DNA from: Cristatella mucedo
Taxonomy: Eukaryota > Bryozoa > Phylactolaemata > Cristatellidae
Length of the DNA stretch: 64,000 nt
Reading direction: 5' to 3'
NCBI GenBank assembly: GCA_009760855.2
Contig: WPIO01000028.1
Coordinates: forward strand, 2,276,001 to 2,340,000
The translations under genes were made by a program, and so were the position numbers. Shown here piece after piece: positions 25,901 through 41,845 of this stretch (positions within the stretch are counted from its first letter, which is position 1; every line of letters starts with the position of its first letter). The notes beneath the pieces were generated by a model. It was not told the DNA's origin, did no database searches, and saw only the letters and a list, made by a program, of their open reading frames with translations.

Positions 25901-26487
25901 GTGCAACTAGCCTGAAAACCTGCTCTGTGCCTTTATCCTTTTAGATGGTCAGCGCCTTCACTCGCCAGCCGGCGCAGATGGACGCAGCAGAGAAAGGAAG
26001 CCGGTTCAGCCTGTTCGGAGGCATCGTAGTCGGCGAGTTCGTGGAGCTGGTAAGCTTGAGCTCGCGCTGAGTAGCACACTGCCAAACGACCGACCAATAT
26101 CGCGTCGTCGCTTCCGCTGTCCGGGCAGATCGGTGTCGGTCCGCGAGCGTTAGTGTCCGTGTCCGTTTAGTGTCGGACCACGAGCGTTAGCGTCCGTTGC
26201 CTCGCCGGCGCGACGAGCGCGCAAGCGAGCTAGCGCCGGTGCACTCGCTGTGTCGCCCGCAGGTGCCGAACCAGAGGATCGTGCAGCGTTGGCGACACAA
26301 GAGCTGGCCAGACGAGCACTACTCGACCGTCACGCTGAGCTTCGAGCAGGGCGACTCGTGCACGTGGCTGTCGCTCTCGCAGTCGGGCGTGCCCGAGTCG
26401 GACGCGGAGCGCACCCGCGAGGGCTGGAAGAACTACTACTGGGACAGCATCAAGCAGGCGTTCGGCTATGGCGCGCGCCTGCTATAG
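16981..26487 (+). CDS. AHSA1: AHA1, activator of HSP90 ATPase
   Basis: Nine exons join in phase: 16981-17060, 18244-18323, 20119-20232, 20331-20419, 21650-21770, 24693-24784, 24874-25011, 25945-26049 and 26263-26487, encoding 347 residues (human AHSA1 has 338). AHA1 is a cytosolic co-chaperone that binds HSP90 and stimulates its ATPase. The N-terminal NxNNWHW motif is present as NVNNWHW (21-27). The N-domain follows with NNRKAKLIFFYEW, where RKAK (about 74-77) sits at the conserved RKxK position, then EIPNLSDENS. GMILP starts the linker. The C-terminal AHSA1 (Bet v 1-like) domain includes DELYRVFT, RWRHKSWPDEHYSTVTLSF, ERTREGW and FGYGARLL. The start is the only ATG before the WxxE N-terminus and has a purine-poor but GC-rich context. 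Introns 2 and 5 hold LINE copies, a SINE and a hAT element. I see no damage to the coding sequence. Confidence 0.95.
18870..19035 (+). mobile_element. LINE family 1, 3' tail fragment in AHA1 intron 2
   Basis: It contains CCCTAACCATGTTATGCTTG, TTTGCAGCAAATGTATAATG and TTCTCTGAGGGCGTCACAC, a diverged version of the family 3' end, with a short AT-rich tail. Confidence 0.7.
19385..19935 (+). mobile_element. Decayed LINE family 1 copy interrupted by a SINE (AHA1 intron 2)
   Basis: The left part keeps remnants of the C-terminal ORF2 block (TTGCTCCAGCCTACCTATTT, TCTTTTGGAGGCCGTGCC, GAACTCACTCTCGACATCCC). The right part, from about 19837, is the 3' terminus (CTTTGCAGCATGCG, CCTAGAAATAGATTTAGTTC). 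A SINE at 19677-19836 separates them. Confidence 0.65.
19677..19836 (-). mobile_element. tRNA-derived SINE (family A), well preserved
   Basis: Read on the minus strand it opens with TGAGCCGTGATGGCACACTA, which includes an A-box-like TGGCACACTAGG. It then has a perfect B box (GGTTCGATTCC), the body (GGCGATCCTTTATCGCC) and the 3' end GAGGCTGCTTAATCAGCTAG. It is the best reference copy of family A in the window and sits inside a LINE relic in AHA1 intron 2. Confidence 0.85.
19962..20033 (+). repeat. (GT)n microsatellite
   Basis: Alternating GT with a few GTCT units, about 85 bp before AHA1 exon 3. Confidence 0.9.
21143..21208 (+). repeat. 33-bp tandem duplication in AHA1 intron 4
   Basis: Two adjacent copies of a unit starting CCTTGACATTCGATTGGCCG are repeated with a 33-bp period and differ at only one or two positions. 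No function is suggested. Confidence 0.85.
21955..23710 (+). mobile_element. LINE family 2, 5'-truncated copy with reverse transcriptase (AHA1 intron 5)
   Basis: A CR1/L2-like non-LTR retrotransposon. The reverse-transcriptase blocks run in order: KSAIVRPILKNPGLD and NYRPVSLLP (about 22130-22210), DLSAAFDTIDH, VPQGSVLGPLLFS and the catalytic FYADDAQLYLSF, followed by SWMSENFLKLNDDKTELLL. The thumb and C-terminal block follow with GWLPVEQRIESKVLTLTHKA and SSAGPRLWNSLPQF. It is dead: there is a frameshift near 22290 and stops at about 22921 (TGA) and 23328 (TAG). The 3' end after GAGTTACTGACGGAGATACA is fixed by comparison with the copy ending at 33381. The endonuclease domain is absent. Confidence 0.9.
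24054..24218. mobile_element. Short non-autonomous hAT element resembling SPIN (AHA1 intron 5)
   Basis: The 165-bp element begins CAGCGGTTCTCAACC and ends with GGAAGGTATAGAACCATTG, giving imperfect inverted termini of hAT type. It is flanked by CTCTAGTG and CTTTGGTG, an 8-bp target-site duplication with two mismatches, as hAT insertions make. Internal pieces (GGGGTCGAACGACCCTTTCA, CAAGACCATCGGAAAAC, AATTTTATGGTTGGGAGT) match from memory the SPIN and Charlie-type short elements of vertebrate genomes. It encodes nothing. Confidence 0.75.
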
Positions 26488-26834
26488 TCGCCACCTCCGC
26501 CGACGAGGGATTGGGGTGCAGTCGCGAGCACGCAGCTGCAATGGACGAGCTGAAAGCGTGGCGCTCGTGGACGAATGAGGCGGAGGCCTGCACTGCGGCG
26601 AGCACGCCTGTGCACCCTGCTGGACTCGCAAAGCTGGCTGTCCACGGATGCAAGGGTGGACTCGAGTCATCTGACGGCCAGTCGCGGCCATGACACCGCA
26701 GCTCGCCTGGCGTCCAGTGTGCACATCGAAACCGGCTGCTTGACACCGAAGAGACTAATTGAGGAAATGTCGCTATTGTGTGGCTGTTTTAAGTAGTGCA
26801 AGTGGCATTGGGCTCACTTTTCAAAATGTGGAGA

Positions 26835-26840
26835 TTTATT
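26835..26840 (-). terminator. Likely poly(A) signal of the K2P channel gene
   Basis: AATAAA on the minus strand, about 475 bp after the channel stop codon, inside the presumed 3' UTR overlap with AHA1. Confidence 0.45.
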
Positions 26841-26845
26841 TCTCT

Positions 26846-26851
26846 ATTAAA
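26846..26851 (+). terminator. Likely poly(A) signal of AHA1
   Basis: ATTAAA, a common variant signal, about 360 bp after the AHA1 stop. It lies 6 bp from the opposing signal of the convergent gene. Confidence 0.4.
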
Positions 26852-27313
26852 TATAAGCAAAAGCCTGTATGCGACGAGTAAACGGCCGCTATCGCGAAGG
26901 TGCCTTAAAGCACTAACAGAGCTCGTGTGCTGCTCACCTGACCGGTTCAGCAGACGCTCTTGTCGTGTGATCACGTGGCTCTCGTTGACTCGTACTGCTG
27001 CCCTCACTCCCCCCCCCCCCGGGGCCCCCGAGTAGAGCTCCTGGGGTGTGGGTCGGTGTGAAGCCAGACCTGCACGCTGCGCTTGTGGCGACCAGATCTG
27101 TATGCAGGCCCAGCCTGAAGCAGTTTAGCTAGCGAGTGAAATGACCGGCTCTCTGGAATGCAGACGACGTCGAGCGCAGCCCCTGGTGGACGGGTGGCCG
27201 GAAGGAGGTGGCTGGGGCGAGAGATGAGCACTCGCCTCAGCCCGAGAGCGACGGGCAGTCAGCGCACGGTCCCTCGAGCTCGCACGCGGGTAGCCCGTGA
27301 GCCGGCCGGCCTC

Positions 27314-32122
<4,809 letters not shown>

Positions 32123-32693
32123 GACATCAAGGGGCTCGGCTCGGATCAAGGCCCACAAGCCAGCCAGCTATCGGACAGCTTCCCTGCTAGTCTGCTAGGG
32201 AGCATGGCCACCACCAGCTGCTGGTGGAGCAGGCTACACCCAGACACTCGGGCAATGTGACATTGCCGAGGCCTGTGTGTAGCAGAGCACAGCCACTAGT
32301 CAGGCTCAGCCGGCAGCTGCAGGCAGGCAGGCTGGCACGGACCGGCCCGACCGTCAGCAGAGATGCTGCTACCAGCACGAACCGAAATTACACACTGTGC
32401 TGCCATCGGCTGCCAGCACGGACTTTGCTGACCGTGGCACAGCTAGCAGGTGGTGGCCGGCCACGGTTTGGCATCGATAACTGAGGAGACTGTGGAAACG
32501 AGAAGGGCGCTGCAATTCGATTGGCCGGACGGAGCTACTGCAAAGGCTACTGCAAAGCTGAGACGGCTGAGCACGTGGCAGCGGGCCAGCACAAGCCAGC
32601 ACCGACGGCAAGAGCGCACGCTGCCGCTCTCTGCTGCGCACGTGCCTGAGGCTCTTGACAAGTAAGCTTGACGCAGCGGTTCAGATCGTGGGC

Positions 32694-33381
32694 CACAGTG
32701 GCTTGTAAAAAATTTAACTAGCTCTTTAGTTCTGTCTCGGCTTGATTATTGTAATTCCCTTTTGGCTGGGCTACCAAAGAAAGCTATTAAGCCACTACAG
32801 CGGACTATGAATATGGCTGCAAGGCTGGTCTTCAAGTCCCAGCGGTTTGAGCACGTGTCACCTTTGCTGGAAGAGCTAGGATGGTTGCCGGTTGAGCAAA
32901 GGATACAGAGCAAAGTTCTTACGCTGACCCACAAGGCCCGCCACGGCTTGGCTCCTTCGTACCTAGCTGAACTGCTGCATCAGTTTCAGCCTGCTCGCGC
33001 CCTCAGGTCCTGTGTGGACAATAAATTAGCTGTCCCATTCCTCCGCTTAAAGACAGTTGGCAACAGAAGCTTTAGCTCTGCAGGTCCTAGACTGTGGAAC
33101 TCGCTTCCACAATTCTTACGCAACGACATCTACTCTCCAACTGCCGACTATGGCACATCTTTTTCAGCGGTCCTGAACTGCTACTTCTATGCTACTCACT
33201 ACCTCAACTGCTCTCCTAACTCTGCTATGCTTCCCACTTTCTCTTTGTTGCGTGAGACGAAGTCTGTTGGCTACCGAATGCGCACCGAAAGCCGCTTAGG
33301 CTGTGAGTGCGCTATACAAAACTCTCCTGCGTAACACCCACATGGTCTTTATGACTTTGTGGAGTTACTGACGGAGATACA
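32694..33381 (+). mobile_element. LINE family 2, recent 3' copy
   Basis: It aligns with 23034-23710 with about a dozen substitutions and one short indel near 33256. The last 190 codons of the ORF are open: the TAG of the other copy is CAG here. It is 5' truncated and lies in the long intron between K2P exons 1A and 2, upstream of exon 1B and antisense to the channel. Confidence 0.9.
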
Positions 33382-33779
33382 GGTGAGCGGTGGCCTGAGC
33401 CTCCGTGCATTGCCACTCACGGTACGAGCGGCGGCCAGGTCTGAGGGTGCCGGAACCCGTGTGTGCTGCCGGCACCCTCGGCGACAACACACCTCACCAA
33501 CCGGGTACCGGCCAGGGGCTGTTGCTACAAGGATGCTAAATCTGTCTTGTTTGTGAGCAACGAATGGCCTTTTGACTGACCATTGATTTCTCAGGCCATA
33601 TCTCGAGCCAATCAGACTCAGGTGAGATGAATTCAATTGCTAGGCTACCCGACTGCCTGCAGTGCAGAGTCAGAAGAGCAGTCCACACTTGCTTCTTACT
33701 CAATCTGGAGCCAGTTTGAGCTCGTCCAGCAGAGTGTACTCTTAGGAGCAGTGTAGTGTGAGGAAGATGTGGCTTTTAA

Positions 33780-33957
33780 CAATAATAATGATGGTGATAA
33801 TGCATTTGTTATAGCACCCTCGGATAACTCAATCACTTTCTAGGCACTTTACATTTGCTGCAAAGGAAGCATGATCGAATGATTAGTGGCATCATGCTCA
33901 ATGTTAACAAGCATAACATGGTTAGAGGTGACATGCATTGGGTCAGCATGCAATAAT
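33780..33957 (-). mobile_element. LINE family 1, 3' tail fragment
   Basis: An interrupted (AAT)n run, then TTATAGCACCCTCGGATAAC and TTTCTAGGCACTTTACATTT, followed by the usual CATGCTCA...GTTAGAGGTGACATGCA block. Confidence 0.8.
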
Positions 33958-34711
33958 CTCGGATATTGATACAAAGCCCATAAAACTATCGATGCATCCT
34001 TAATGTACCTGGCCTGTACACCATTCTGGACTTGATGCAGTGAACTTGGCATAACGAATTTGGCACAATTATCAGAAGCATCGGCCAAGAAGCACTGCCC
34101 AAAGGTATCCTATACAAGTCTGTCTACTAACACAAACTGGCTGCACGCAACGGCCATAATGAAAGTGTTAAACTTATGGGCTGGGTTGACAGATGAGCTG
34201 TGGCCAAAACATACTTATGGGCTGGGTTGGCAGAGGTGCTGTGGCCAAAACATATCCTATACGCCGGTTTCAGAACATGCTTTTGTAGACAACCACGTAA
34301 AAACAAAAAACACCCCACATACACGCAACCTTCGATGCCTACTGCATACAAGCTTAATAACGGCAACCAAATCACAGATTACTTGAACAGACCCTTATCC
34401 TGATATCAACGATACAAATTTTTAAATAAATGTCAGTGACATCTAGCCTTTCACCTGAGCATAATTTACATGTTTAAGTTATTAGCTCCAAAGGTTTCGA
34501 ATCAATTGAATTCGAATATTGCAGTACACATCTGCAGAAAAGGCACAACATATGTTACAATCGTTTTCATCCATCTTAACAAACTCAGTCAAGGAATACA
34601 CATTTTCCCAACATATGCGACCTTGGCCATGCCTCTATTGCAAGCTTAGTAGCAACGAATTATGGCTACTTTGGCAGAAGACGAAAACGTAAGGTTTCGG
34701 ATCGCCACAAA

Positions 34712-35954
34712 CATAATAATAATAATAATCTTAATAAAGCACCCTCAGAGAACTCAATCTCTTCCTAGGTGCTTTACATTTGCTGCGAAGGGAAACGCGA
34801 TTGAATCATGAGTAATATCATGCTTGATAAACAACATGAACAACGTGGTTAGGGGTGACATCCACAGGGCAAGCATGCAAATGTGATTAGTGGCAACATG
34901 CACAGTGTCAGCACGCATAAGCACATGAAGGATGGATCACAGGGACCCACTAAATGCTGTCCTAAATAGGTGCTTTTTAATTCTTTTTAAATGTGGTCAA
35001 GTCAGGGGATGTTCTAATGCAAGTCGGGAGGGAGTTCCAGGCTTTGGGAGCATACGAACTAAATGCACGGTCTGTAAAGGATTTGAGGTTTGTACGAGGT
35101 AGTGGTAAACTGTTGGATTCCGAAAAGCAGGTGATAATATCATTGGCCTGGTGGGAGAGTAGATCTGAGAGATAGACTGGAGCCAATGAATGAAGTGACC
35201 AAAAAGTGAGTGACAAAACTTTGAAGTCGATCCGTTGCTTGACTGGTAGCCAGTGCAGGTCGGCGAGAAGTGGTGTGATGTGGCAACTGCGACGTTCACG
35301 ACAGACAAGCCTAGCTGCAGAGTTTTGCACCATCTATAACCGCCTGATTGCACATGCCGGTAGGCCAGCAAGCAGCGAGTTACAGAAGTCAAGTCGGGAT
35401 GTCACGAATGCATGGACCAACTTATACGTGGTATCCTTATCTAAACAAGCCCAAATTTTAGCAATGTTATGTAGCTGGAAGTAGGTAGATTTTACTGTGG
35501 AGTTGATGAGGTCGTCTAACGAGAGGTCATTTTGGAACATGACAAATAGATTTCGAGCTGATTCAACAGGAGATATAATGCTGGCAGAGCCAATTTTGAG
35601 CCTCAGCCTTTTCAAATTCTTAAATCACACTGGGTTTGCCCATAACTAGTAAGTTAGTTTTATCATAGTTTAGTTTTAGAAAATTTGCTGCCATCCATGT
35701 CATCAATAGATGCAGCAAGTGAGTTGAGAGAATTCGAGGTGCTCGAAGGTTGGAAGGGATCAAAGCAAAGGTACAGCTGAGTCTCATCCGCATAGAAGTG
35801 AAAGCCTAGATTGTTCTTGGCAATCACATCAGCAAGTGGGAGAGTATAGACCGTGAAAAGAACCGGATCTAGCACGGAGCCCTGAGGTACCCCATATTTC
35901 AGAGGTACCTCGGATGATCTTTGTCCATCATCACTGCTAGCACGCAATACTGTC

Positions 35955-35957
<3 letters not shown>
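34712..35957 (-). mobile_element. LINE family 1, longest minus-strand copy
   Basis: From its (ATT)n tail at 34712 it extends through the C-terminal ORF2 block (PLLADLHWLPVKQRIDFKVL, PKAWNSLPTCIRTSP) to the reverse-transcriptase core: YGVPQGSVLDPVLFTVY and FHFYADETQLYLCF near 35790-35890. Its 5' end runs into a (CT)n tract at 35958. Frameshifts separate the blocks. It serves as the reference for the 3' half of family 1. Confidence 0.85.

Positions 35958-36041
<84 letters not shown>
35958..36041 (+). repeat. (CT)n microsatellite
   Basis: Pure CT over about 84 bp at the 5' edge of the LINE copy, some 200 bp downstream of K2P exon 1A in transcript sense. Confidence 0.95.
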
Positions 36042-36048
<7 letters not shown>

Positions 36049-36244
36049 TCTTTCTCGGAGGCAGAACGCGCTCGTTGTGGGTTACCTTCGCCGCCGGATC
36101 CCCTGTTTCTAGTCCAATGCCTAGCACCTCACAGGCTTCGACCCTTAGTTCAATACTCAAATCTCGATAAGATTAGATCTCATACGACACTCAAGCTTAC
36201 CCCTTACTACACAGTTAACAGCATGAGCCCACGCATCAACCTAC

Positions 36245-36452
36245 CAGAGGTACAGTTGGCCGTGTCTCTCCGGAAGTCGGTTCGTAGCTGCCGTAAGATC
36301 TGTACAGACACACTCTCCCCCGGGGCTTCGATAACTTGGAATATAAGTGAGCCGATTAAAATACACAAGAAATGGACCACGGCGAGAGCGACGACACGAC
36401 AGTGAGAGCTGATTATGACTTTCTTACATTCGACCACAGTTAGAGCAGCCAT
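36245..36452 (-). CDS. Alternative first coding exon (1A) of the K2P channel gene
   Basis: The 208-bp exon starts with ATG at 36452 in an AAAGATGG context and ends at G|GTAGGTTG, donor phase 1, the same phase and donor type as exon 1B. It encodes MAALTVVECKK, M1 (VVALAVVHFLCILIGSLIFQ), VIEAPGE and a cap helix ending in ANCTS, with an N-glycosylation site. It ends at the same structural point as exon 1B, just before the EEDLEAF of exon 2. Spliced to exons 2-4 it gives 330 residues, close to KCNK1 (336). No other K2P exons lie between 32.2 and 36.2 kb on this strand, so it most likely serves the same gene. A decayed or separate K2P gene is the alternative. Confidence 0.75.
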
Positions 36453-36501
36453 CTTTAAAAAGTACACACCCCCCCATGGTGGGTTCGCCCCTTGTTACTA
36501 G

Positions 36502-36545
36502 CCCCGCCCCTAATTGTGTGCTCTTCCCCCTACGCCCCTCCCGCT
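36502..36545 (-). promoter_or_regulatory. GC-box cluster upstream of K2P exon 1A
   Basis: CCCCGCCCC at 36502-36510 and CGCCCCTCCCGC near 36533 lie 50-90 bp upstream of the exon 1A start codon. They are Sp1-like sites typical of TATA-less promoters. This is supportive, not proof, of a separate promoter. Confidence 0.35.
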
Positions 36546-37969
36546 CTGTCTGCACCCTAATGTAATCGTCAGCATTTTTATTAGAATCATTTTTTAGCTG
36601 CCCCAACCGGTAAAACCGGTGGAGAGATCGGCGCAAAGCTGCCAATAGGTGGACGCCCATTCAAAGCCTGCAGGCAGAGGTGTGTTCTCCTTCATTCTGT
36701 ATTTATGCAGGTTTCACTTCTAGGCTCTTCCTACGAATGTCGTCATTAGGTAGTTTCAATACTATATCCAAGTTTCATTAGAAGATGGTGTCTCTGAGCG
36801 CCTTCTCGATGATGCGGCATGATCTTGAGTGCATGACGTTCCAGCATGTTCATGGGTCAGCTTTGAGTCAATACCGCTCCGGTGGATGCACACTGGTGCA
36901 GCACATCTCTCTAATAGACATATAACATGCATGCATCCGCATACACACCAACTCGCTACTCATCAGTTAGGCCGTGCGAAACTCAATTTCCAAGTTTTTA
37001 AAATTGGTCCGCACGTGCACTTGAACGATCTATCACACACTGTCATGAGACAGAATGACGACGTTGTGGCAGCATCAGCGATATGCCTGATAACGACAGT
37101 ATTTCCCTACTTGGTCCATAGATAGCTGCTGCGTCAGCTAAAAAACACCTCCAGCTGCCTGCTGAAGACCACGCATTGCCATTTGCGACTTCACCCAGTA
37201 AGCCCTCGATCAAGATGAGTTGCGTCGCTTCTCTTCTGACTCTGACTGGCTGTCATCACAGTTAAAGTAAAGAAAAAAGTAAAATGAAAGATCGGCAGAT
37301 TAAATAGACTCATTTATATTAGCGGCTGGATAATCTTAACAGTAATCGCTCAGCTTGCAATAAATCACCCATAAATACAGGATTGATTGTTTCATGACTA
37401 GCTCGCGATTAGGTTCATGAAGTGCCAGCACCTCCCCGTCTCCAGGCCCCCGGAGCTAGTACCCATTTGGTTTTGTAGCCATTATCAATACCAGCTTAGA
37501 TTCTCAGCACTACTTTCCCTTGATTCACAATTATGGAACACCTGTAGTCATTCACTTTTTCTCCTCTACCAGCACTTTCGGCATCATGAAAGTCAAATAC
37601 CTTGAATATTCGGTTTTCTGAATTTTTAGTACCATTATTGTAATTATTATTTTTGCCACTTCTATCAAGACTTGAAGCAAGGAAATACAGTCAATAGCTA
37701 TCACATGTTTTCTATTTACAATCACAATTTTTAATGTGATTTTTTGGTTGGCGTTCCTGGGTTTTATAACTTGATTTACTAAGTCGTCAAAAGCGAGGCA
37801 AATGGGAAGTTGTTTGATCAAGCCCGATTTTAGTTGCAAGACACCTCAGATTGGTAACACTCGCGATCCATATAATGCCTGCGTTGGAAGCCGGTCTGAA
37901 TTGTTAAGCAAACAAAGCTTCAAAACCTATCTAAACCTGGTTTGAGCTTTAAATTGGAAAGATATTAGA
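36546..37969. other. Stretch without a recognised gene
   Basis: I see no coding pattern, RNA gene or familiar repeat. The part next to exon 1A is presumably promoter. Confidence 0.45.
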
Positions 37970-38130
37970 TATAATCCCCTAACCATGTTATCCATGTTTA
38001 TCAAGCATGATATTACTCGCCATTCAATCGCGCTTCCCTTTGCAGCAAATGTGAAGCGCCTAGAAAGATATTGAGTTCTCTGAGGGCGCTTTATCAAGTG
38101 CATTATTATTATTTTTATTATTATAAGGAG
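37970..38130 (+). mobile_element. LINE family 1, 3' tail only
   Basis: CCCTAACCATGTTATCCATG, GCAAATGTGAAGCGCCTAG, GAGGGCGCTTTATCAAGTGC and an (ATT)n tail. Confidence 0.85.
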
Positions 38131-38429
38131 CAGATTGTTGATATCAAGTGGCACACGTCATCGGAGCCCAGCGGCTACATCTTAATTTCCGTCAGACCTC
38201 CGAAAGCATGATCTCGTAACATTATCCAGTAAGTCCCTCGAGATATCTCGCGGATATGATATGATATATCGCGGATATCTCTGGATATCACGCGCTTGAT
38301 AAGATCAAGTCTTTCTTGAGTGGCTATGACGTTGCCTAGGCATCATTGGGGCTGCAAAGCAATGGTTTAGGTACCAAAATGGAAACTTCATAAAGTTGTT
38401 GTCGAAAAGCAAAACTCATTTGAGTAGCA

Positions 38430-39302
38430 TTTCAACTATTGGGTAGCCCGGGATCTGCTTTTGGTCCTCTTCTTTTAGCAATGTACGCTCTCCCTCTTCC
38501 CGAGTTAATCAGCAAGTACCACCAGTGCTTTCATTTGTATGCAGATAACATGCAGCTGTGCTTGTAATCCAGCTGTTTTAACAGCTTCATTCCTATAGCG
38601 GTAGAAGAACATAAACAGCTATCTTTACCGCTTACAGTTGGCAATAAAGGATAGCCGACTGCACCATTCAAACCCACGATCCTGCATTGGCATTTGTCTT
38701 AAGATGGAAGCAAACCTTCTGAAATTAAATGACTGCAGAACCAAGTTGTACTCAGAAAAACTAGTTTTTCTCATAAATTTGAAAGTACAACGCTCAAAAT
38801 TGGCTCTGCCAACATATCTCCTGTAGCACCTGCATGCAATCTGTGTGTCCTTTTCTAAAATGACCTAACACTTAATGACCACATCAGCTCCGGAGTTAAA
38901 TATTGCCTACTTTCAGCTATATCGTCATAGCTCAAATTTTGACTGCTTAGAAAAGGTTACTGCCGTCAAGCTGGTCAATCAATTCGTGACATACCGTCAA
39001 TACTTCTGTAACACTCGAATTGCAGGCCATCCAATTCAATAAGGCACTTACAGTTAGTGCAAAACTCTAAAGCTAGGCGTAATTAAAACGCTTCTCGCCG
39101 ACCTGCCCTATCTACTCACCAATCAACGTATCGACTTAAAGGTTATGTCACACACTTTTCAATCCACTCCTTCTCTTGCTCCAGCTTAGCAATCAAAAGT
39201 GCTTCCCAATCAGTCCTCGCGCAGTTCCATTCGCTCTTCTGACTCAAGTTGTTTACTCGTGCTGCTGATAGAGCCTCAAACCCTTCGGAGGTCGTACGTT
39301 AA
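38430..39302 (+). mobile_element. Decayed LINE family 1 copy, split by a SINE
   Basis: The left part encodes a GSAFGPLLLAMYALPLPE-like block and the catalytic region as FHLYADNMQLCL, with the second catalytic Asp replaced by Asn. After the SINE at 38571-38700 the frame resumes with MEANLLKLND and continues, damaged, into ADLPYLLTNQRIDLKVM-type sequence. The next copy begins at about 39303. Confidence 0.7.
38571..38700 (-). mobile_element. tRNA-derived SINE (family A) inside a LINE relic
   Basis: The plus strand carries TTTTAACAGCTTCATTCCTA, GCTATCTTTACCGCTTAC, GGCAATAAAGGATAGCCGAC and CATTCAAACCCACGATC, the reversed 3' end, body and B box. Confidence 0.65.
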
Positions 39303-39859
39303 GCTCATTTCTTGCCGACCTGCACTGGTTACCAGTCAAGCAACGGATTGACTTCAAGGTTTTGTCGCTCACTTTTAGGTCTCTTCATTCTATGGCTCCA
39401 GCCTATCTTTCAGAGATACTACCCCATCAGGCAAAGCATCGTACCACTCGCTTTTCGGAATCCAACAGTCTAGAAATACCTCGTACAAACCTTAAATCCT
39501 TTGGAGACCGTGCATTTAGCTCGTATGCTCCCACAGCCTGGAACTCCCTCCCGACCTGCATCAGAACATCCCCTGACCTGACCACATTTAAAAGAAACTT
39601 AAAAACATACCTATTTAGGACAGCATTTAGTGGGTCCTTGTGATTCGTCCTCGATGTGCTTATGCGTGCTGACACTGTTCATGCTGCCACTAACCACATT
39701 TGCATGCTGACCCAGTGCATGTAACCCCTAACCATGTTATTCATTTTGTTTGTTTTTCAAGCATGATTTTACTTACTATTCTATTGCGTATCACTTTGCA
39801 GCAAATGTAAAGCGCCTAGAAAGAGATTAAGTTCTCTGAGGGCGCTTTATCAAGTGCAA

Positions 39860-39892
<33 letters not shown>

Positions 39893-39895
39893 CTC
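39303..39895 (+). mobile_element. LINE family 1, well-preserved 3' copy
   Basis: The C-terminal ORF2 frame is intact for 93 residues (HSMAPAYLSEILPHQAKHRT, PTAWNSLPTCIRTSPDLTTF, ending FSGSL and a TGA at 39641-39643). The 3' UTR follows, with AGCGCCTAGAAAGAGATTAA, GAGGGCGCTTTATCAAGTGC and a clean (ATT)n tail. It defines the 3' half of family 1. Confidence 0.9.
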
Positions 39896-41639
39896 TCAGA
39901 GAGCCCTCTATAAATGTGGTATTCTTATGTTTACTATTAACTTTGAGCAGCTATAAAATAGGACACCTAAATTCCGATTCGATGATGAAGGTCACACTTC
40001 AGAATTACCAATTAGAAGAGCAAAGTCTCCTAGACTAGCCGCATGCTTTTGCTCGGCAATGTTAATTGTCCTTTAAGTGCCTACGCATGCTGACACTGCA
40101 TGCCACACGACCTTGATCATTAAAAGTGAGCATCATAGCCCAGGGCTAGGACCCGGGTTTGTGCTTAGAAAAGTGATTTAGTTCTTTTATGGTGGTATTC
40201 AAATGTCTTATTAATGTTACGATATTTATTTTCGACACTCCTGGTAGGAGCGGTCCACATTACTCCGCTATAATGAGGAAGGTTTATTGTGGCCTGATTT
40301 GAAGGCTTTGGCTTTGCCGCTGGACAGCCAGTCTCCGGTGATGAGTTTATGGTAGTAGGTTTATGGCAGCCTGACCGTGAGTCTTGGCTGTATACTTGCA
40401 GGGTCAGATGCTGATCGTTTTGTTTTGCTGCCGCACGACCTCGTCTTCGCAAAATATAAGACCGGCACATATCGTCCAGTGTAGCCAATTCTTTATGCTA
40501 GCCGTCCGAAGTTAATAGGAAGACTGTTTTTATTCTGGCCAAAGATCGGCCAGTAGCCTCTGTCTGCCACCAATAACCGGACGACGATGAAGATATCCTG
40601 TTATTGGCAGGTCCTTGATCGCCTATTCCATTTCTTTTCCTGGGTCTTAGCAAAATGTTGAGCAATTCAATTTAATTCAGCAAACGTGGCAAGCGCGTGG
40701 CCGTCGGTCACTGGAGCTAGCTGTGGTGCTGTATAAAGTTCTCCTACTAACAATGACTATGCGGCAAGTGTTGGATTGGTTCATCAATTAGCTGAAAGTA
40801 ATTAAAACTGACCGAGAGTAAACAGCAATCGAGTAAGGGACGCGAAGATCGCCCGGATCACACTGGTGCAAGTGCATTGTATTGGAGAGCGCCGTACAGC
40901 AGTTCATTTCCGATTCATAAATTCAACAAGCTCTACCTCTACCAGTGCACTTGGGAATTCCGAAAGCGTACTTCGCAGTGGAAAAAAGCTTCTTATTGTT
41001 CGTCAGTAATTGAAAGCAGCCTCTCGACTAGCCGGGCCGTATATAACCGGTAGTCGGTCCTTGATAGCATTAATCTCAAGTTCGCGGCAGCAGACTGTTT
41101 TAAAACTCTAAAAGTGAACTAACTACAACGCGAACTCTAATTAAGCAGTTTGTGAACTAGGGTAGTATCGGCGCTCTTTAATAGGTGCTGTGTCCGAGGG
41201 ACGCAGGTGTAGCTAAGCAAACCGAACATTGGTGTTTTGCAAGAGGTAGCCCTCGAAAAGACCAGTTGATGGTGGAGGTTGTTTTTGTTTCTATGACCGG
41301 CATCTTTTTCGCGCGAGACACTAGTGTACAAGTGATCGACTCCAGTCGATGTTTGAACGTGGTCGGTGTCGTGCTATTTTTATTTCATCAAGCAAACAGA
41401 GCACGAACGTGGTGGACATTAAAGGAGGTGACGTACGGTTGTGTACTACTCTGTGATTACTAAAGAACGGTATGACTTTGTGAGTACTCTCGCAATGGAT
41501 GGAAAGCGAACGACCGACCGACATCGTGTAGTGGATTGATTGCAGCAAGCACAAAATGTCGAAGTGGATCGAATGCAAGATATAAATGTAGGTCGCCTGG
41601 TGGTCGAGTCTAGAGTTTTTGGTGATGCTTGCTGATACT
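39896..41639. other. Stretch without a recognised gene
   Basis: A minus-strand frame of 107 codons at 40165-40488 has no recognisable family and its first codon is not ATG. A decayed LINE piece (AGTGCCTACGCATGCTGACA) lies near 40077. I see nothing else. Confidence 0.45.
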
Positions 41640-41845
41640 GTACAAGCTGCCACTAACCGTACGTGCATGCTGACCCTGTGCATGCCACCCCTAATCATTT
41701 TATTCCTGCTGTTTATTGAGCTTGCTACCACTAATCATTTGATCGTGCTTCCTTTGCAGCAAATATAAAATGCCTAGAAAGATTTTGAGTTCTCTGAGGG
41801 CGCTATATCAAATGCATTGTTATTATTATTATTGTTGTTATTATT
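41640..41845 (+). mobile_element. LINE family 1, 3' tail fragment
   Basis: TGCATGCTGACCCTGTGCAT, GCAAATATAAAATGCCTAG, GAGGGCGCTATATCAAATGC and an (ATT)n tail. Confidence 0.8.

Noticed and set aside
36245-36452. A second, complete K2P gene next to the first
   Set aside because: No matching exon 2-4 set is visible between 31.6 and 36.2 kb, so an alternative first exon is simpler; a distant partner cannot be excluded.
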